NCBI GenBank assembly: GCA_024138015.1
Contig: JAMXBB010000003.1
Span: forward strand, 16,145,441-16,209,440
Reading direction: 5' to 3'
Origin: Lumnitzera littorea
Lineage: Eukaryota; Streptophyta; Magnoliopsida; Myrtales; Combretaceae
Length of the DNA stretch: 64,000 nucleotides
Shown here: positions 23,881 to 36,026 of the stretch, one piece after another
How the letters are laid out: each line of letters opens with the position of its first letter
How positions within the stretch are numbered: position 1 is the stretch's first letter
Made by a program: the position numbers and the translations under genes
The notes under the pieces: generated by a model
Seen by the model: the letters and a program-made list of their open reading frames with translations, nothing else
Database searches by the model: none
Told to the model about the DNA's origin: nothing

Positions 23881-26769
23881 ATTAACTCAGGCTTCCACAC
23901 ACATCAAATCTTTGATCTAAACTTGTTAATTTTTAATGCGTCAAAATATATAAAAACAAGTTTAGTTTTTAATGGTGATGTTGAACATTAAAAAGTGGAA
24001 AGTTTAAGTGCTTGAAAAATAGAATAATAATGAAATCAAACCTTCCTTATTGATTTTTCATTTGGACCAAAAATATTAAAGTAAACCATACAAATGGAGA
24101 AATTTCAATCTTAACCAGTCAAAATAAAATGAGATCACACCTATTTTATTTCTTGTCCAAGTATATCACCCAATTGATCCACTTACTTCCATTATATTAA
24201 TATTACTTACTATTGTTGGAAATATGATTCTTTTTTATAGTATACTTGGTTGGTAAATATTGGATCTTCTAATCTGATTCAAACTTGCTTCTCTTGTTGA
24301 CACTTGAAAGCACATGTTATCAAAGTAATATACTTTCTCAAAGAATTGGGTTGCTTATTCATGTATATGGATTTCATTTCGATTAACCGCAAATCCATTT
24401 ACTTGCCATTTAACATCCACGTATCCTTCATCAATCCAATGTGGGAAATCACAACAATAACACTCCCTAAAGACTATCAACTATAGAAAAATTTCCAAAT
24501 ATCTAAACTAATACACTTACACCCTTAAAATATATTGACATCGACAAATTTTTCTTCCGGTAAGTATCAAATCAACTTTTACATTAATATATACTCGTAA
24601 TTATTTGATTCGAAGATTTCTTGGGCATGTCTAGTTATTTTATAGGTTAATAACACGATAACGAATCGGCTTCCAAAAATGATTATAATCATAAGTGTAA
24701 ATGCAATAATATAAATTAATTTTGACAGTTTGTTAAGAGTGTTGTTGCAATTTTACACATCTAAAACAACAAATCTTCATGCAATCTATTTTTCAATTCC
24801 TGAGATTTTGGTTTTCCTTAATGAATGCTTTGGAGCTAGTAGCTGATGTTTCTGGTCCGAAGAATTTATTCCCTTTACGGAACCTATTCCTGTTCCATTA
24901 CGGAAGATGATACCTAGCATTTAAACAAATGATTATTCTTCTGTGGAAGTTTTTATATTATATTACAACAAAAAGCATTAGAGAACCATTCTTTTTCTTT
25001 TTTTTTTTTTGAATATCTTATTCATCCAATCAAAATGGGTCTATATCGTTTAATTTCCTGATAATGATGTTCCAACCAACCAAAATAAAGATGATTAGGC
25101 AAAAAAGTTGGCAGCATTTAAGGAGTGCGAAGTAACCATTTGCTTGCAGGACCACGGATCCATGTCATGTATAACATGTTCAATTGGGAATGCTACCTCA
25201 ACAAGAAACACAAATTTTTATATGTGAAGTTATTTATAAATTATCGTGATTGATTATTATTTTAATACGATGGGCGGAGTATTGAATTTTTACTAAATCT
25301 TATTTATCATTATATCTCATTTATTACCTCGTTTATATAAATATATATATATTTTTTTCATTTAAAAGCGGAATAAAATGCTACTCGATTAGCAGTAGAG
25401 AATAACAAATTAGATTTCAATGCATGGCAATTTCTGTTAATTACGTTTGTAATAAACAAAAAGAAGTTGGCATGATAGTTATATAGAAATTGAGACGCAT
25501 TGAATTCTAATTTCTGGTTCCCATTACTAGTTGCATGTGTGAGGTTATAGATATAAGGGTCATGTGTATACCGTATATCGAGTCGTGCTACACGTGATTA
25601 AGGAAATGATTTGAGTTATATATATAGAATGATTAAGAGAAAGGTGTTAGGAGGAAAAGTAAGCAATTTTACTAATGTTCTAATATAGGATGTAACGGGT
25701 GAAGAAGCTAAATAGAATCGAACTCTACTATAAATAATGAATGGGTGTGTGTTTTTGAGGAGATTAAGAGTTTGATTCGATTAATTAGGAAGTTCGACGG
25801 AGTAAAAGTGTTAGTTAGGAATTTTCTTTTGTCCAAATGAGGAAAGGAAATGGCCATCCGTCGAATTGTGATGATAATCAACTATTAGAATTGAGTCGTT
25901 TTCTTATGGACCTCAAATGGATTCTCTTTAATGGGCTTAAGCTTAATAGCGGGCTCATTTTTCTTAATCTCAGCTAAATTGAAAAAAATTGAATAGGGTA
26001 AACCGATTTAACAAACCTTATTATAAATTTATTATGTCAAATTTCTCTTAATCATTCCGAATTTTTACAAGTTTGACTTTCTAAATCCTAAGTCAAATCT
26101 AGTTAATTAATAGGTTTAAATTTATCCTCCTACACCGGTTATTTTGAATGAAAAATCAATCTTATTTCATGTATAAATATAGACATAGAATCAAGAAGTA
26201 CCATCTACACGCTAATAAATAATCCGTAATGATCACAAACAAATCTAGAGCAAAAGTTTCTAGTTGGCTCGTTAACCCGGGAAAAGAAAAAAAAAAAAAA
26301 AAGAAGAAGGGTTTTCTAGGTGGTTCGGTTACAACAATTCGTGGAAACAACCCCAAAATATTTTCATAATTGATAACAGGATAATATGGTGCACGTTACG
26401 GGATAATTTACTGTGCAAGCATGATCTATAGTTTGCTCGAGATTGCAAACGACTTATCCGAGAACAAGAAATTTACTATTTTTATTTTATTTTATATTAT
26501 TTCAGCTGTGTTACAATTGGGGACGATAGGGATTTAAACCCCTTCTATCTCATTGAAAGGTTACTATTTATGTCGCTATACAACAAGCTATCAAGAAAAG
26601 TTAGACATAAATTTACAAAGTACTCACTAACAATAGATTAAAAAAAGGAAGACATTAGGGGATTTTATCGGTTTTAAATAAAGTCACATATGCAAGCTAT
26701 TAGATAGAAGCTAAATAAATACTCGCCAATGAATTTAAAATTGGAGTTAGGAAAAATATGGGTTAAGCT
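23881..26769. other. AT-rich DNA with no recognised feature
   Basis: No gene, RNA or element was recognised. Frames are short. Poly(T)/(A) tracts occur near 24995 and 26288 and a (TA)n run near 25338-25352. The C/G content is a little higher at 25840-25960 but no coding frame is seen. Confidence 0.45.
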
Positions 26770-27390
26770 TGTCAAATTATGGTGGCCTCTAGTAGATTCC
26801 GGTACACATTTTCTCCTTTTTCTTTTACAATTTATTGTATTATGATAGGACTTAAGACATTCTCGTACACGTATATATTCTGATATGATTTTACATATCA
26901 TAGTAATGCTTATAACATTTTGATACATGTATATATTTACCTCCATTACCAACTTTTCCCTAACATTTTCACAAATTTGTGGTAGTCCTTAGTAAATTTT
27001 GGTATACCAACTTTTCTCCATATTCTAGTATAGTTTGTCACATTGTGGTAATATTTAAGAAATTTTGGTACACGTATATATTTAGCTCTATTATCAACTT
27101 TTCCCTAATAATTTGTCAAATTAAATAGTCCTTAATATATTCTAGTACACCATCTTTCTCCTTATTTGGGTACAATTTATTGTATATTGTAGTATCACTT
27201 AAGAGGCTTTGGTATACTGTATACATACATATTTAGGTACAGTTTGTTCTAAAGTGGTAGTGCTTAAAAGATTCTGTTCGACGTATAAATTTGCTTATGT
27301 TAACATGTCCATTTCAATTCTAGTACATGATGTTAAATCTGGTAAGTGTTTTAAGAGATTCCGACACATCATTTACAACTAGATAGTGTT
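26770..27390. repeat. Degenerate tandem array around TAGTACTTAAGA / TGGTACACG
   Basis: Blocks of about 75-90 bp recur at least seven times. Each has a word like GTGGTAGTCCTTAAGA, then a few bases later TTTTGGTACAC, then either a CGTATATATTTAGCTC arm or a CTTTTCTCCTTATTCTAGT arm, then AATTTGTCACATT. The two arms alternate, so the higher-order unit is about 150-160 bp. Examples of the first word lie near 26850, 26908, 26983, 27050, 27130, 27205 and 27266. No coding capacity. Confidence 0.75.
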
Positions 27391-28512
27391 AACACAGGCA
27401 AATATTACAGAGTCAGGTTATTGCCATTTTCTTGGACCATTAACACACTTGTGCCATATCCTGTTAAAACTTTTATTTATTTTGAGTGAATTGGAGTGGA
27501 TCGTTTTGCCTTAAGAGGGAACAATAAATGTCATTTTGACTTAAAAGCCTGCAACTTCAACACGCCATCTGAAAGATGCACGTGAAATACTCCAATTCAA
27601 TACCATTTCAAACCCACTAGATCGCAAAATAATTTTTTTCTTTCTTTCTTTGTTTTTTTTTTTTTTTTAATTTCTCCTTCTCCTCCTCATTTAGGGGTAT
27701 TTGGTCATCTCTAACTTTAATATAAGAACATAATTTATGGAAGTGAAATGAATATCCTGTAGGAGTCGAAGACATTGAAGAGGGAAAATGAATCTCTCCA
27801 CTAACACTAAATAACTTCACTCCTAGTTTTCACAAACCTAGTGGTTAAAAGTAATATTGCTTAAAATTCTGATATGAAACCTGGCCTGAGACATAATGCT
27901 AAAAGAAACCTGTCTAAGACGAGTGTAGAAGTAAAATTAGTCATCTAGGAAAACGGGTGATTAAACAGAAAGGGTATTTTGGTCTAACTATTATGAGTTA
28001 TATTTTTTGGCCACAACCATCGCGAATATTATAGTCGACCTAGATGAATACCTTGGTAAACTATCCCTACATCTAAGTGTCAAAGTTTAGTAATTTTAGC
28101 TTTTTTCTTCTTCTATTTTCTTTTTTTTTTTCTAAGTTTAATATTTTTTTAATTTCTTTTCCATAATGAGTTAAAGGTTATTTTGTTACTTTATATAAAG
28201 ACATGCTCGGTTAAGTTGGTTAAATCCTTGATCATGACATGGTTGTCGAAACTATTGGCTCCTTTTGTTCTTGAATATAAAAAATTAATTCATTTGTATT
28301 CTTTTGAGTTCTTATAATCTACTTTCAATTATAGTCAACCATCTTATTAGAAATTGTGAGCTATATCAGCTTCCTTCAACAACCCTGATTATTTCATAAA
28401 TTAGACATCATATCGATTTGTACTAAAATCAAAATCTATTTTGTTTCGATGCTATTGTGTCATATCTAATATCAATTTTATTTAAATTCCTCTATTTTTA
28501 CATTTTGATAAG
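27391..28512. other. Unassigned DNA left of the Tat element
   Basis: No gene is supported. It has a poly(T) stretch near 27655-27668. Its last bases (ATAAG, 28508-28512) are the left target duplication of the solo LTR that follows. No second copy of this flank was found in the window, which matters for the duplication model. Confidence 0.5.
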
Positions 28513-29057
28513 TGTCATCTCAAGATATTTACTAATATAGATTTATAGGAGGCAGAGCTTTGCACAAGTACACGAGCTTGTAAAATAGAGAGCAATAAGG
28601 AAAAACCGAAATGTTGTTCGGTGTGACTACTTTGATACTTAATTTAAGTTTGTGTGTAAGGAGAGTAAAAATACTTAAAGACAGTGTATAAGCTCAAGTG
28701 TGCAAAGTGTCAATTGGTTTACTGTTGAGTGAAGACCTTGTATTTACAGAAGAGTGGAGCTAGCAGTTGGAGAAGAGTTAATGAGCAGAGCTATATCTAC
28801 AAGTATTGTAGAATGGGCTCACCATGTCCAACGTGGTCCGCAAGCATAGGAGTTAGTTGTTTTGACTTAGTCTTCAACCTTATCTGAACTCTTCTAATTG
28901 TTGGCGATCATTTCAATTGGGTAGGCTACCTAATGGGCCTAGGCTAACATCGACCATAAGGGAGAAGGTTGAGTCTTTATAGAGTACAGCTTACGTCGTG
29001 AGCCTTATCAAGTTGGCATAGACCTGAGGGACCCATATTCAAAAGGCCTTATCAACA
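28513..29057 (-). mobile_element. Solo LTR of the Tat element (LTR1), TSD ATAAG
   Basis: A 545-bp LTR runs on the plus strand from TGTCATCTCAAG to GCCTTATCAACA; the element family is transcribed from the minus strand. ATAAG precedes it (28508-28512) and follows it (29058-29062), a 5-bp target duplication that proves an insertion boundary on both sides. It is colinear with the LTR at 41520-45170 apart from the insertion in the latter. Confidence 0.85.
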
Positions 29058-31228
29058 ATAAGTATTTAAAAGTACCAAAAAATATCCATTTTATTAATTC
29101 TAAACCTTAAAATATTAATTGATTTTAGATTCACTTGGAATCATATTAATTCGTATCATAGCTTTTGGGATGCATGTTCATGGTAAGTATGAATTTCCTT
29201 CATTGAAATTGAGATTTAGATTTAGGGGCTATAGCAACAGCATATAATTGAGATCCGATCGTTTCTAAAGAAATCAAATTATTGATATCTGTTTTTGAGA
29301 TTTGAGAATAGTTGTGATTGCGTAGCTAATTAGGTCAATCAATTTTCTTGAAATTATTGTTATTCATTCCTATCTATTGGTGATATGTTGAGGGAGAAGA
29401 TAAGTGAGTTTTGGTGAGTAATTCTAAGTAGATTGAAAATGTCTTGTGAAAGTTGCAGGAGATAAGTAAGACTCTTAGGGTTATCATGAAATAGTTCGAT
29501 TTAAAGTTTATTAAAATTTAGAACTTTAAACCATTCAATCCAAAATCAAAGGATATAAAAAAATTGCAAAAGATTTCAACTAAAGAGGAACCAAAGCAAG
29601 TAGTGGAAGTGTTTAAGGTTGAAACGTAATATATTAAGTTAAGAAAAGAAAATAATAAAATAATAAAAAGGAATAATTAAGTGATTAAGTTAAGAAGGAT
29701 AGTTTAGGTACTCGATGTATCTAAGTTTAAAATATTAAGTGATTTACTAATTTGGCCCTAACAATCATACTAGCATACAAGCATAAATTAGTAACATGAT
29801 TTTTCTTAAGCCTATATAAGTTGGAGATTAAAAATAAGTTAATTATTTATGCTCATTTTCTAGAAAACTCTAGAAGATTCTAGAGTTAATTCCCTCTCCT
29901 CTCTTCCCATAATGGTGTGAGCTTGGGAAGGATCTAGAAGATCCAATTCTCCTTCAATCAATCAAATAAGGAAGTTAGAAACTTGGTAAGGAGATCCAAT
30001 TCAAGAGATTCAATTAATGCAGTATGTTTTCAATCGTATAAGTTCAATAATGATCTAGATCTTTGAGTATAGTAACTTATAGTTACTATATCATACAAAA
30101 TTAAACAAAAATTAAGAAGTGGATCTATCATTTAGAAGGGGCTACATATGGAGTTTAAGAGTTTTGGAATTCCTTAAAGATTTGTACATTTTGCAATTGA
30201 GGAATTAATCTAATCCTAAGAGTGTTTGAAACTTCAACTGAAGGTAGGTTTCCTTTATCTATGCTTTAATCAAGTAGATCTAAGATTTGGTTATAATTTA
30301 AAGTATAACTATAGTAGATTAGTGATTGGAATTGAAGTTGGATACTATTATGTTGATGCAGGTGCGTGCTTGGATGATCATAAGAATTTTGATTTGTACC
30401 TGAATGTTAATTTAGTGATCTAGATTTATGTATAGTAGAATGTAAATTGAAATTAAATTTGATGATGATATGTTGATGATGATGGCATGGAGATGATGAT
30501 GGCCGGAGGTCTTTGTCTGTTTAGAAGTTTGATATCTTTTTTTCCTATCTCAAGTTGGATTATAAATCAATTGTTAATTGCAATTGTAATTGAGGAGCTA
30601 AATAGGGTTGTGTTGATGTAAGTGATGAATTTTGAGTAGATATGATGAACTGATGATTTGGTGTACTCAAAGGGTTAAATTTGACTTTGAGATAAGTTTG
30701 TTAAATTTAAAGAGTTTTAGTAATTTTTCAGAAATATTTTGAATTTGGTTGAATTTATGTCAAATTTGCTTTGAATATGAAGAATATGTTAAATGTAGTT
30801 TTTTTATGTCCATATTGATGTTCTTGATGCAAAATTCAAGTTGTTCATAAGGGTGTTTATGATTTGGAAATTTTTGCAGAAAAAATTTAAGTTTGGTCAC
30901 ACATGATGCATATGTTATTGAAATTTATGTTGATATTCAAATTATTCCTAAAAATGTTTAAGTTTAATATAGTAAGATCGATTATGGGTAAAATTCATGT
31001 TATAAATCAAATTTTTTCAAAACATTTGAATGAGTTTAAATGATATTCAAAGTGTTCATCTAAATCTTTAAAAACTAAGAACACTTAAATATGTGCTTAG
31101 TCTTGTAGATTAAAGGTTGGGATGAAAATCTTGCTTATAATGGTTTTAATTTTCAAAAGTGACCAACTATTGGAAAATTAGTATTTTGGGAAAATGTAGA
31201 AATATTTGTATTTTAATAAATAATTAAT
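29058..31228. repeat. Flank copy X1 of a 2.17 kb direct duplication
   Basis: This segment aligns along its whole length with 45171-47316, in the same orientation, with scattered substitutions and small indels. It starts ATAAGTATTTAAAAGTACC directly at the LTR border. Inside are a TATA-like CCTATATAAG (29812-29821), GATGATGATG runs near 30460-30500 and no gene; a 65-residue open frame at 30226 starts at TTG and is not supported. X may itself be a piece of an older long LTR, but I could not show this. Confidence 0.85.
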
Positions 31229-31240
31229 ATTAAAAAATAA

Positions 31241-31362
31241 TACCTAATTAATATTCAACTATGAAGGAAAAGGTTGAGTCTTTATGGAGTGTAGCCTATG
31301 CAATGAGCCTTATCAAGTTAGAATAGGCCTAAGGAGCCTATGTTCAAAAGGCCTTGTCAACA
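31241..31362 (-). mobile_element. Truncated 3' LTR of the Tat element (LTR2)
   Basis: About 120 bases match the inner end of LTR1 (28940-29057), from GAAGGAAAAGGTTGAGTC to GGCCTTGTCAACA. On the element strand this is the first part of the 3' LTR, starting TGTTGACAAGG. The outer three quarters is missing and joins X1 in an AT-rich stretch at 31228-31241. A purine-rich GAGGAGGCAAG (complement of 31363-31373) lies directly before it and is the likely polypurine tract. Confidence 0.75.
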
Positions 31363-32324
31363 CTTGCCTCCTCGGTAATCTCATTGCCATTGTGGGGGCA
31401 AGGAGAGGAAAGATAGGTTCCTCAAGCGTATAGTCAATCTGGTCTGAGGGTGTCTATGGTGTTGGTGCCAACGGGCGACGTGGCGAGGAAGATGTTCGAA
31501 CTGAATGATGCAGGGGCTAAGTAGACACGACCTTTCTAAGCAAGTCTCTACTTAAGCTAAGGAGGGTGCACCAGACCTGAGGTAAGAAATGGGAGGTTTG
31601 ACCTTGTTGGTTGTTAGGGAGCATCGAGTGGTTAGTCTTCTGTTAGGTCAACTAGCATTGGCATACATTATACGTATGAGTAGAAATTAGGATCCTAGGT
31701 TCGAGTCAAGCCATGTTTGGGTTGAATAAGTGATTTGAGGTAGATAACATGCTAAGCTAGGAGCTTTGAGCCAAGGTGAAGATTTGGTAGGTCGGGTACT
31801 CCAATCAATAAGGCCATAGAGTAGAGGCGTTGAGTAAATGGGGTCGAGCTGAGCTGACCATGGTCCGAATAGATATAATCTATTTGTACTGAGGCATAGT
31901 GTTGATGGATTGTTAAACAAGTTCTTTCGTGGAAGTTAAAGGGACCTTGGGAAAATTTCTTGCGAAAGTTACTTTTCGAATTCTTGCTTTATCGCGTGCA
32001 TTCTCAATGTAGTTAATGTGATGTGATAGGTGTCCTGTCACAGCAGACATGCATGCAGTTGTATGCGTTTTTCCTTTTGAAAACTACCAACCAATCAAAG
32101 CTATCTCTACGTATCTGCATCATAGCATTTTAGGGGATTCATGCTTTATTTAAATCTTTATAACTTCTAATTCGCTTTCTAACGTGATCAACCTATAAAT
32201 ATTAGAATCACTTTGGCAGATTACTCTTTTGCAATCTTTCTTACCTCTTTACCACAACATCTACCTTCTTCAAAGCTTTCTTTTTCACAAACTTTTCTTT
32301 AAAGTTCTTTGCTTCATCATCAGG

Positions 32325-35300
32325 ATGTCTACAAACACAGGTGAGACGCCATCTGATGCATTAAAATACAATCTAATTGATTTTGAAGCTATTAAGTGTG
32401 ATCCTTCCTTTAGAGGAGAGGACAAAGCCACATCATTACATAGCTAGATGACGACATGAGTATGGTAGTGGAGGCATTGGATAGGTCAACGTTTATCAGT
32501 ACCATCCTGAAGGATGTTTATGTGTATGCTCCCTTATTAGAGGTTAGAGATTTATTCACCGAGCTTGGGATAGGCAAAGGTCTGAGCATTCGGGTTAATG
32601 GGAGCAAGCCATCTACCCCCAACTGGGTCTAAAGTAACTTCCTAATTGGACTAACTCCTAGTTGGGTAAGATGGCTACTAAGAAGGGAAGAGAAGGTACC
32701 CTTATTGTTAGGGAGGTGTTTTGCTATGTTTGTGAAGTGTTTGGTGTATGAGCAGTACCTCCCTCTAAGCAAATTAGAGAAAAAGCTCTTCAACTCCTAC
32801 CGACGTAGTTTGATATAAGTCCCTCCTAATGAGTGGAGGGTGTTGAAGGTGTTTCAAGGGCTCATGAGTACTTAGTGATAAGGGCTACTCTTGAGCTCTT
32901 CAATCATTTCTACCTGTGGAAGAGTTTGGGTGGGTGGTTGTATCTCCAGCCCCGTTTGGGGAGGAAGTTGTTTAAGGGCATCACAGACTCTGTTAAAGGC
33001 TGATGGGATGACTTCCGAGTCGTTGAGTTTCCTAATGAGGTAGATTTCCAGATGAGATGGACCAAACTAGTTCGAACTGGAGCTTAGGCCCAATGATGCC
33101 AAGGTTATAAGGGAGATTCAAGCTTTCATGGCCTTAAGAAAGGGTAACGAAATAAATGCCATGGAGACCATAGGGAGATACTTTAAGTATTTAATCTCTG
33201 AGCTCTTCCCTAACATGAAGAAAGTTATGGTGAAGAAGTGGACAAAAGGTATAGGTTGGTTTTTCACGAACATCTTCTTCTATCATGCTAACGTATGTGT
33301 ATGGGGCTGTGCTTTGTCCGATGTCATCCTTAAGTTAAATGGGTCAGATATTCCTTGTCCGTATTGGTCACGGCGGAGTTAGTGAATGATGTTGCTTATA
33401 CTATTTTTGTTTTCTATTTTTCTTATGTTGACTATTTGTTTGATCTTTTGTAAGCAAGAGATTAGCTAAGGAGATTCCTTGTCCCTCTGCATCTGAATTG
33501 TTGAGGCATTGTTAGGCAAGGATGAACTCGACTATTAAAGCCTTCAACCTTAAAGGTAAGGCCGTAGGGTCGAGATCAAGGGTAGGAGAGACCAACAGGG
33601 TTGAGCCGGCCACTTTACCTTAAGGGATTCCCTTCAGTCCTTGTACAGAGCTATTGGTTGCCAAGCTTGTGAACACAGTCTTTCCCTCCACTAGTCTTGT
33701 TTCATCTTTGCACCTATAATCGTGGAGGATGAGCTTATTGACGCTGAGGGGATGGATGTGGTGATGCTTATCCCTCTCCAATAGGGGTAAGGAGGAGATG
33801 GCTGAGGCTAGTCCCCATCCGAGGCAACTAGGTAAAAAAGAAAGGCTCTCAAGACTGTTGAGGAAGTGGCCCCTAGGCTAAAGAAGAAGAAGAAGCCGAT
33901 AGGGAAAGCACCCCTCAACCGGATAAATTGGTACGAGTAAACCTCAGCTCATCCATACAAGTGTGTTGACGAGCTCAGGGATGAATTCTTTGAAGTCTTT
34001 AATAAGTATAGATTTTGGGGGAATCATCGAACTTGCTTAAGCACGCACTGTACGTATCTTGGAATGAGGAGTTACGCCTTCATAAGGTCAAGTTTGACAG
34101 TAGGAAGGCTAGGGGGGAGATCTTAAGGCCGAAGTGGGAGGTTTAAGCCAACGACATCACATTGCGCCATCGGTCTCTTAACCTTTAAGCTTTGATGAGG
34201 TCGTACATCCCTGGCGATTAAGCCCTCCTTGAAGATATGGCTAAGGTGGGAGAGGATGCTCCATTAGACACGGAGGGTCATTTAAACTTGCTAATATGGC
34301 AAGTGAGCCCTTATTGCTTTGAATTGATGTCTTTTATTATTGACGCCGGTTCAATCTCACTACGTATTTCTTTACAGTACCATGGCCAGGTGTTGCTTCG
34401 GTTTAGCAATTACGACATCTTATGGGATGAGGTAAAGGGATTTCGGGTGGCGTTATTTGGTGCTAAAAAAGGCTTGAGGGAGGCAGAGTCCTCCACTAAT
34501 AAATATTTAGACAAATTTAGCAAGACTAATCTACACCTGTACCGCTCTTATGTGCAAATGTTTATGCTTGAGCAAAGTAGAGATGAGCTGAGTCGATGTT
34601 GAGAAGAACGTTAAATAGGCTAGCAGCCTCAAGATTCGGCTAAGCGATGAGCAAAGGACCAAGGCTCAACTCTCTTTGAAGCTAGATGAGGGGAGGATAG
34701 GAGAGCTAAGGAAGAGCTTGAAAAGGAGAATGTTGAGCTGAAGGCGTCGATCTCTAAGCTATAGACTGAGCTGACGATGAAGGAATTTGAGTATGAGAGT
34801 GATAAAGCAACATCGTTGCAGTTAACCGGTCAAAAAGTTAGGTTGGAGTAAGCTATCCAGGATCTCTAGAGAGAGGCCTTAGAGATGAAGGAGATCATCT
34901 CTAAATTGAAGAGTGGGAAGGTGCTTAATGAGGCTATTACCGACAAGGTTGTCAAGGACTTCTAAAAGATGAATTAATGGTTACAAAAGATAGAGGACAT
35001 CTACACTGAGTGCGCTCGATTCATGTGGGACGAGGTGCTCTCCTATCATCCTGAGCTTCCTTAGCTGGTTGGACTCACCCACTTATCGGGAGAGGAAGGT
35101 AGCCTAAGTAGGGAAAGAGAAGCTACTCAGGCAGTTGAAGTGATCTGAGGCACCCCTTTTGCTACCGAGGTCGAATAAGACACTTCTGCATCTACCTTAT
35201 CCTAGTAGCTCAGTTAGAGGTTACCCCCAAGAATGCTTCCTAAGATGATCAAGGTTAGTAGGTCAGCAAGTTTCAGCCCATTTTGCTGCCCAAAGCCAGT

Positions 35301-35388
35301 CGTCTCAAGAGTTGTCAACCAATCTACCCTTCGAGCAAATTAAAGAGCTAAACTTTTAGGAGCTTTTGGAGTTTACTGATCTGAAGTA
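32325..35388 (+). pseudogene. Antisense additional ORF (aORF) of the Tat element
   Basis: On the strand opposite to gag-pol there is a decayed coding region of about 3 kb. It starts MSTNTGETPSDALKYNLIDF and, through several frames, has a segment like DLFTELGIGKGLSIRVNGSK (32540-32610), an open stretch at 33128-33382, another at 34237-34602 with FRVALFGAKKGLREAES, then a Glu/Lys/Leu-rich coiled-coil part (34640-34990) and an acidic C-terminal end (ELLEFTDLK) closing at about 35388. This layout resembles the plant family often labelled putative gypsy-type transposon protein (Pfam Transposase_28), found antisense between pol and the 3' LTR in Tat elements such as Grande and Retand. Role unknown. 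At least five stops or frame changes break it. Confidence 0.65.
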
Positions 35389-35549
35389 ATAGTTATCCCC
35401 CTTCCCTTTGCTTTGTACTTCAGGTCGAGATGCTGACCTTAATTTTGTATATCACTCTTTTCTTAGTGTACTTTAACTATTGTTCAATGCTTTTCTCTTT
35501 TTTGCTCAATTCTTTGTGCTTAACTACTTGGTTGTGGAGCTTATTTAGG

Positions 35550-35895
35550 GGAATTCCTTAAGCAAGGGGTTTTTCCCATTATAGAGGTTACCTGAGGAGG
35601 TCAGGTCGGTGGCGTTTCAACTTACCCAATTAGTAGGAGTTACCATGTAAGTTTTTCTTTATCGAGGTTACCTAAGGAAGGTTAGATTGGTGGCGTTTCT
35701 ACCTGCCCGGTTAGTGGGAGTTATTTAGGTAAGGGGTATTTCTCTTTACTGAGGTTAGCTGAGGGGGGTTAGGTCGGTAGCGCTCTGACTTGCTTGGTTA
35801 GTAGGAATTCCTTAGTTATACAAGGGGTGTTTCCCTTTACTAAGGTTACCCAAGGGGGTCAGGTTGGTGTCGTTTCCACCTGCCTAGATAAAGGG
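35550..35895. repeat. Tandem subrepeats in the Tat element, four units of 81-91 bp
   Basis: Units begin near 35550, 35637, 35718 and 35805. Each contains TTTACTGAGGTTACCTGAGG-like sequence, then GGTCAGGTCGGTGGCGTTTC, then CCTGCCCGGTTAGTAGGA-like sequence. They lie between the integrase end and the end of the antisense ORF. Tandem subrepeats in the region between pol and the 3' LTR are known for Tat-lineage elements. Confidence 0.85.
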
Positions 35896-36026
35896 TTCGT
35901 TTACCCTTTAAGGGTTAGGACTTGGTATGAGAGTAAGAGATAAAAGTAGAAAAACTAAATGTAGACCATTTGTATGAGAGATGGAACTTTCATTCATAAT
36001 TTGTGAAATGATTTACAAGATGCACA

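Noticed and set aside
30226..30423. 65-residue frame kept in both X copies (also 46318-46515), a possible conserved small protein
   Set aside because: It starts at TTG, lies in a duplicated non-coding flank and shows no better conservation than its surroundings; the similarity follows from the duplication.
28513..31228. LTR1 plus X1 read as one 2.7 kb LTR of the Tat element
   Set aside because: The 545-bp unit has TG...CA ends and a perfect ATAAG target duplication on both sides, and the internal region borders the 545-bp LTR end (31362), not the X end.
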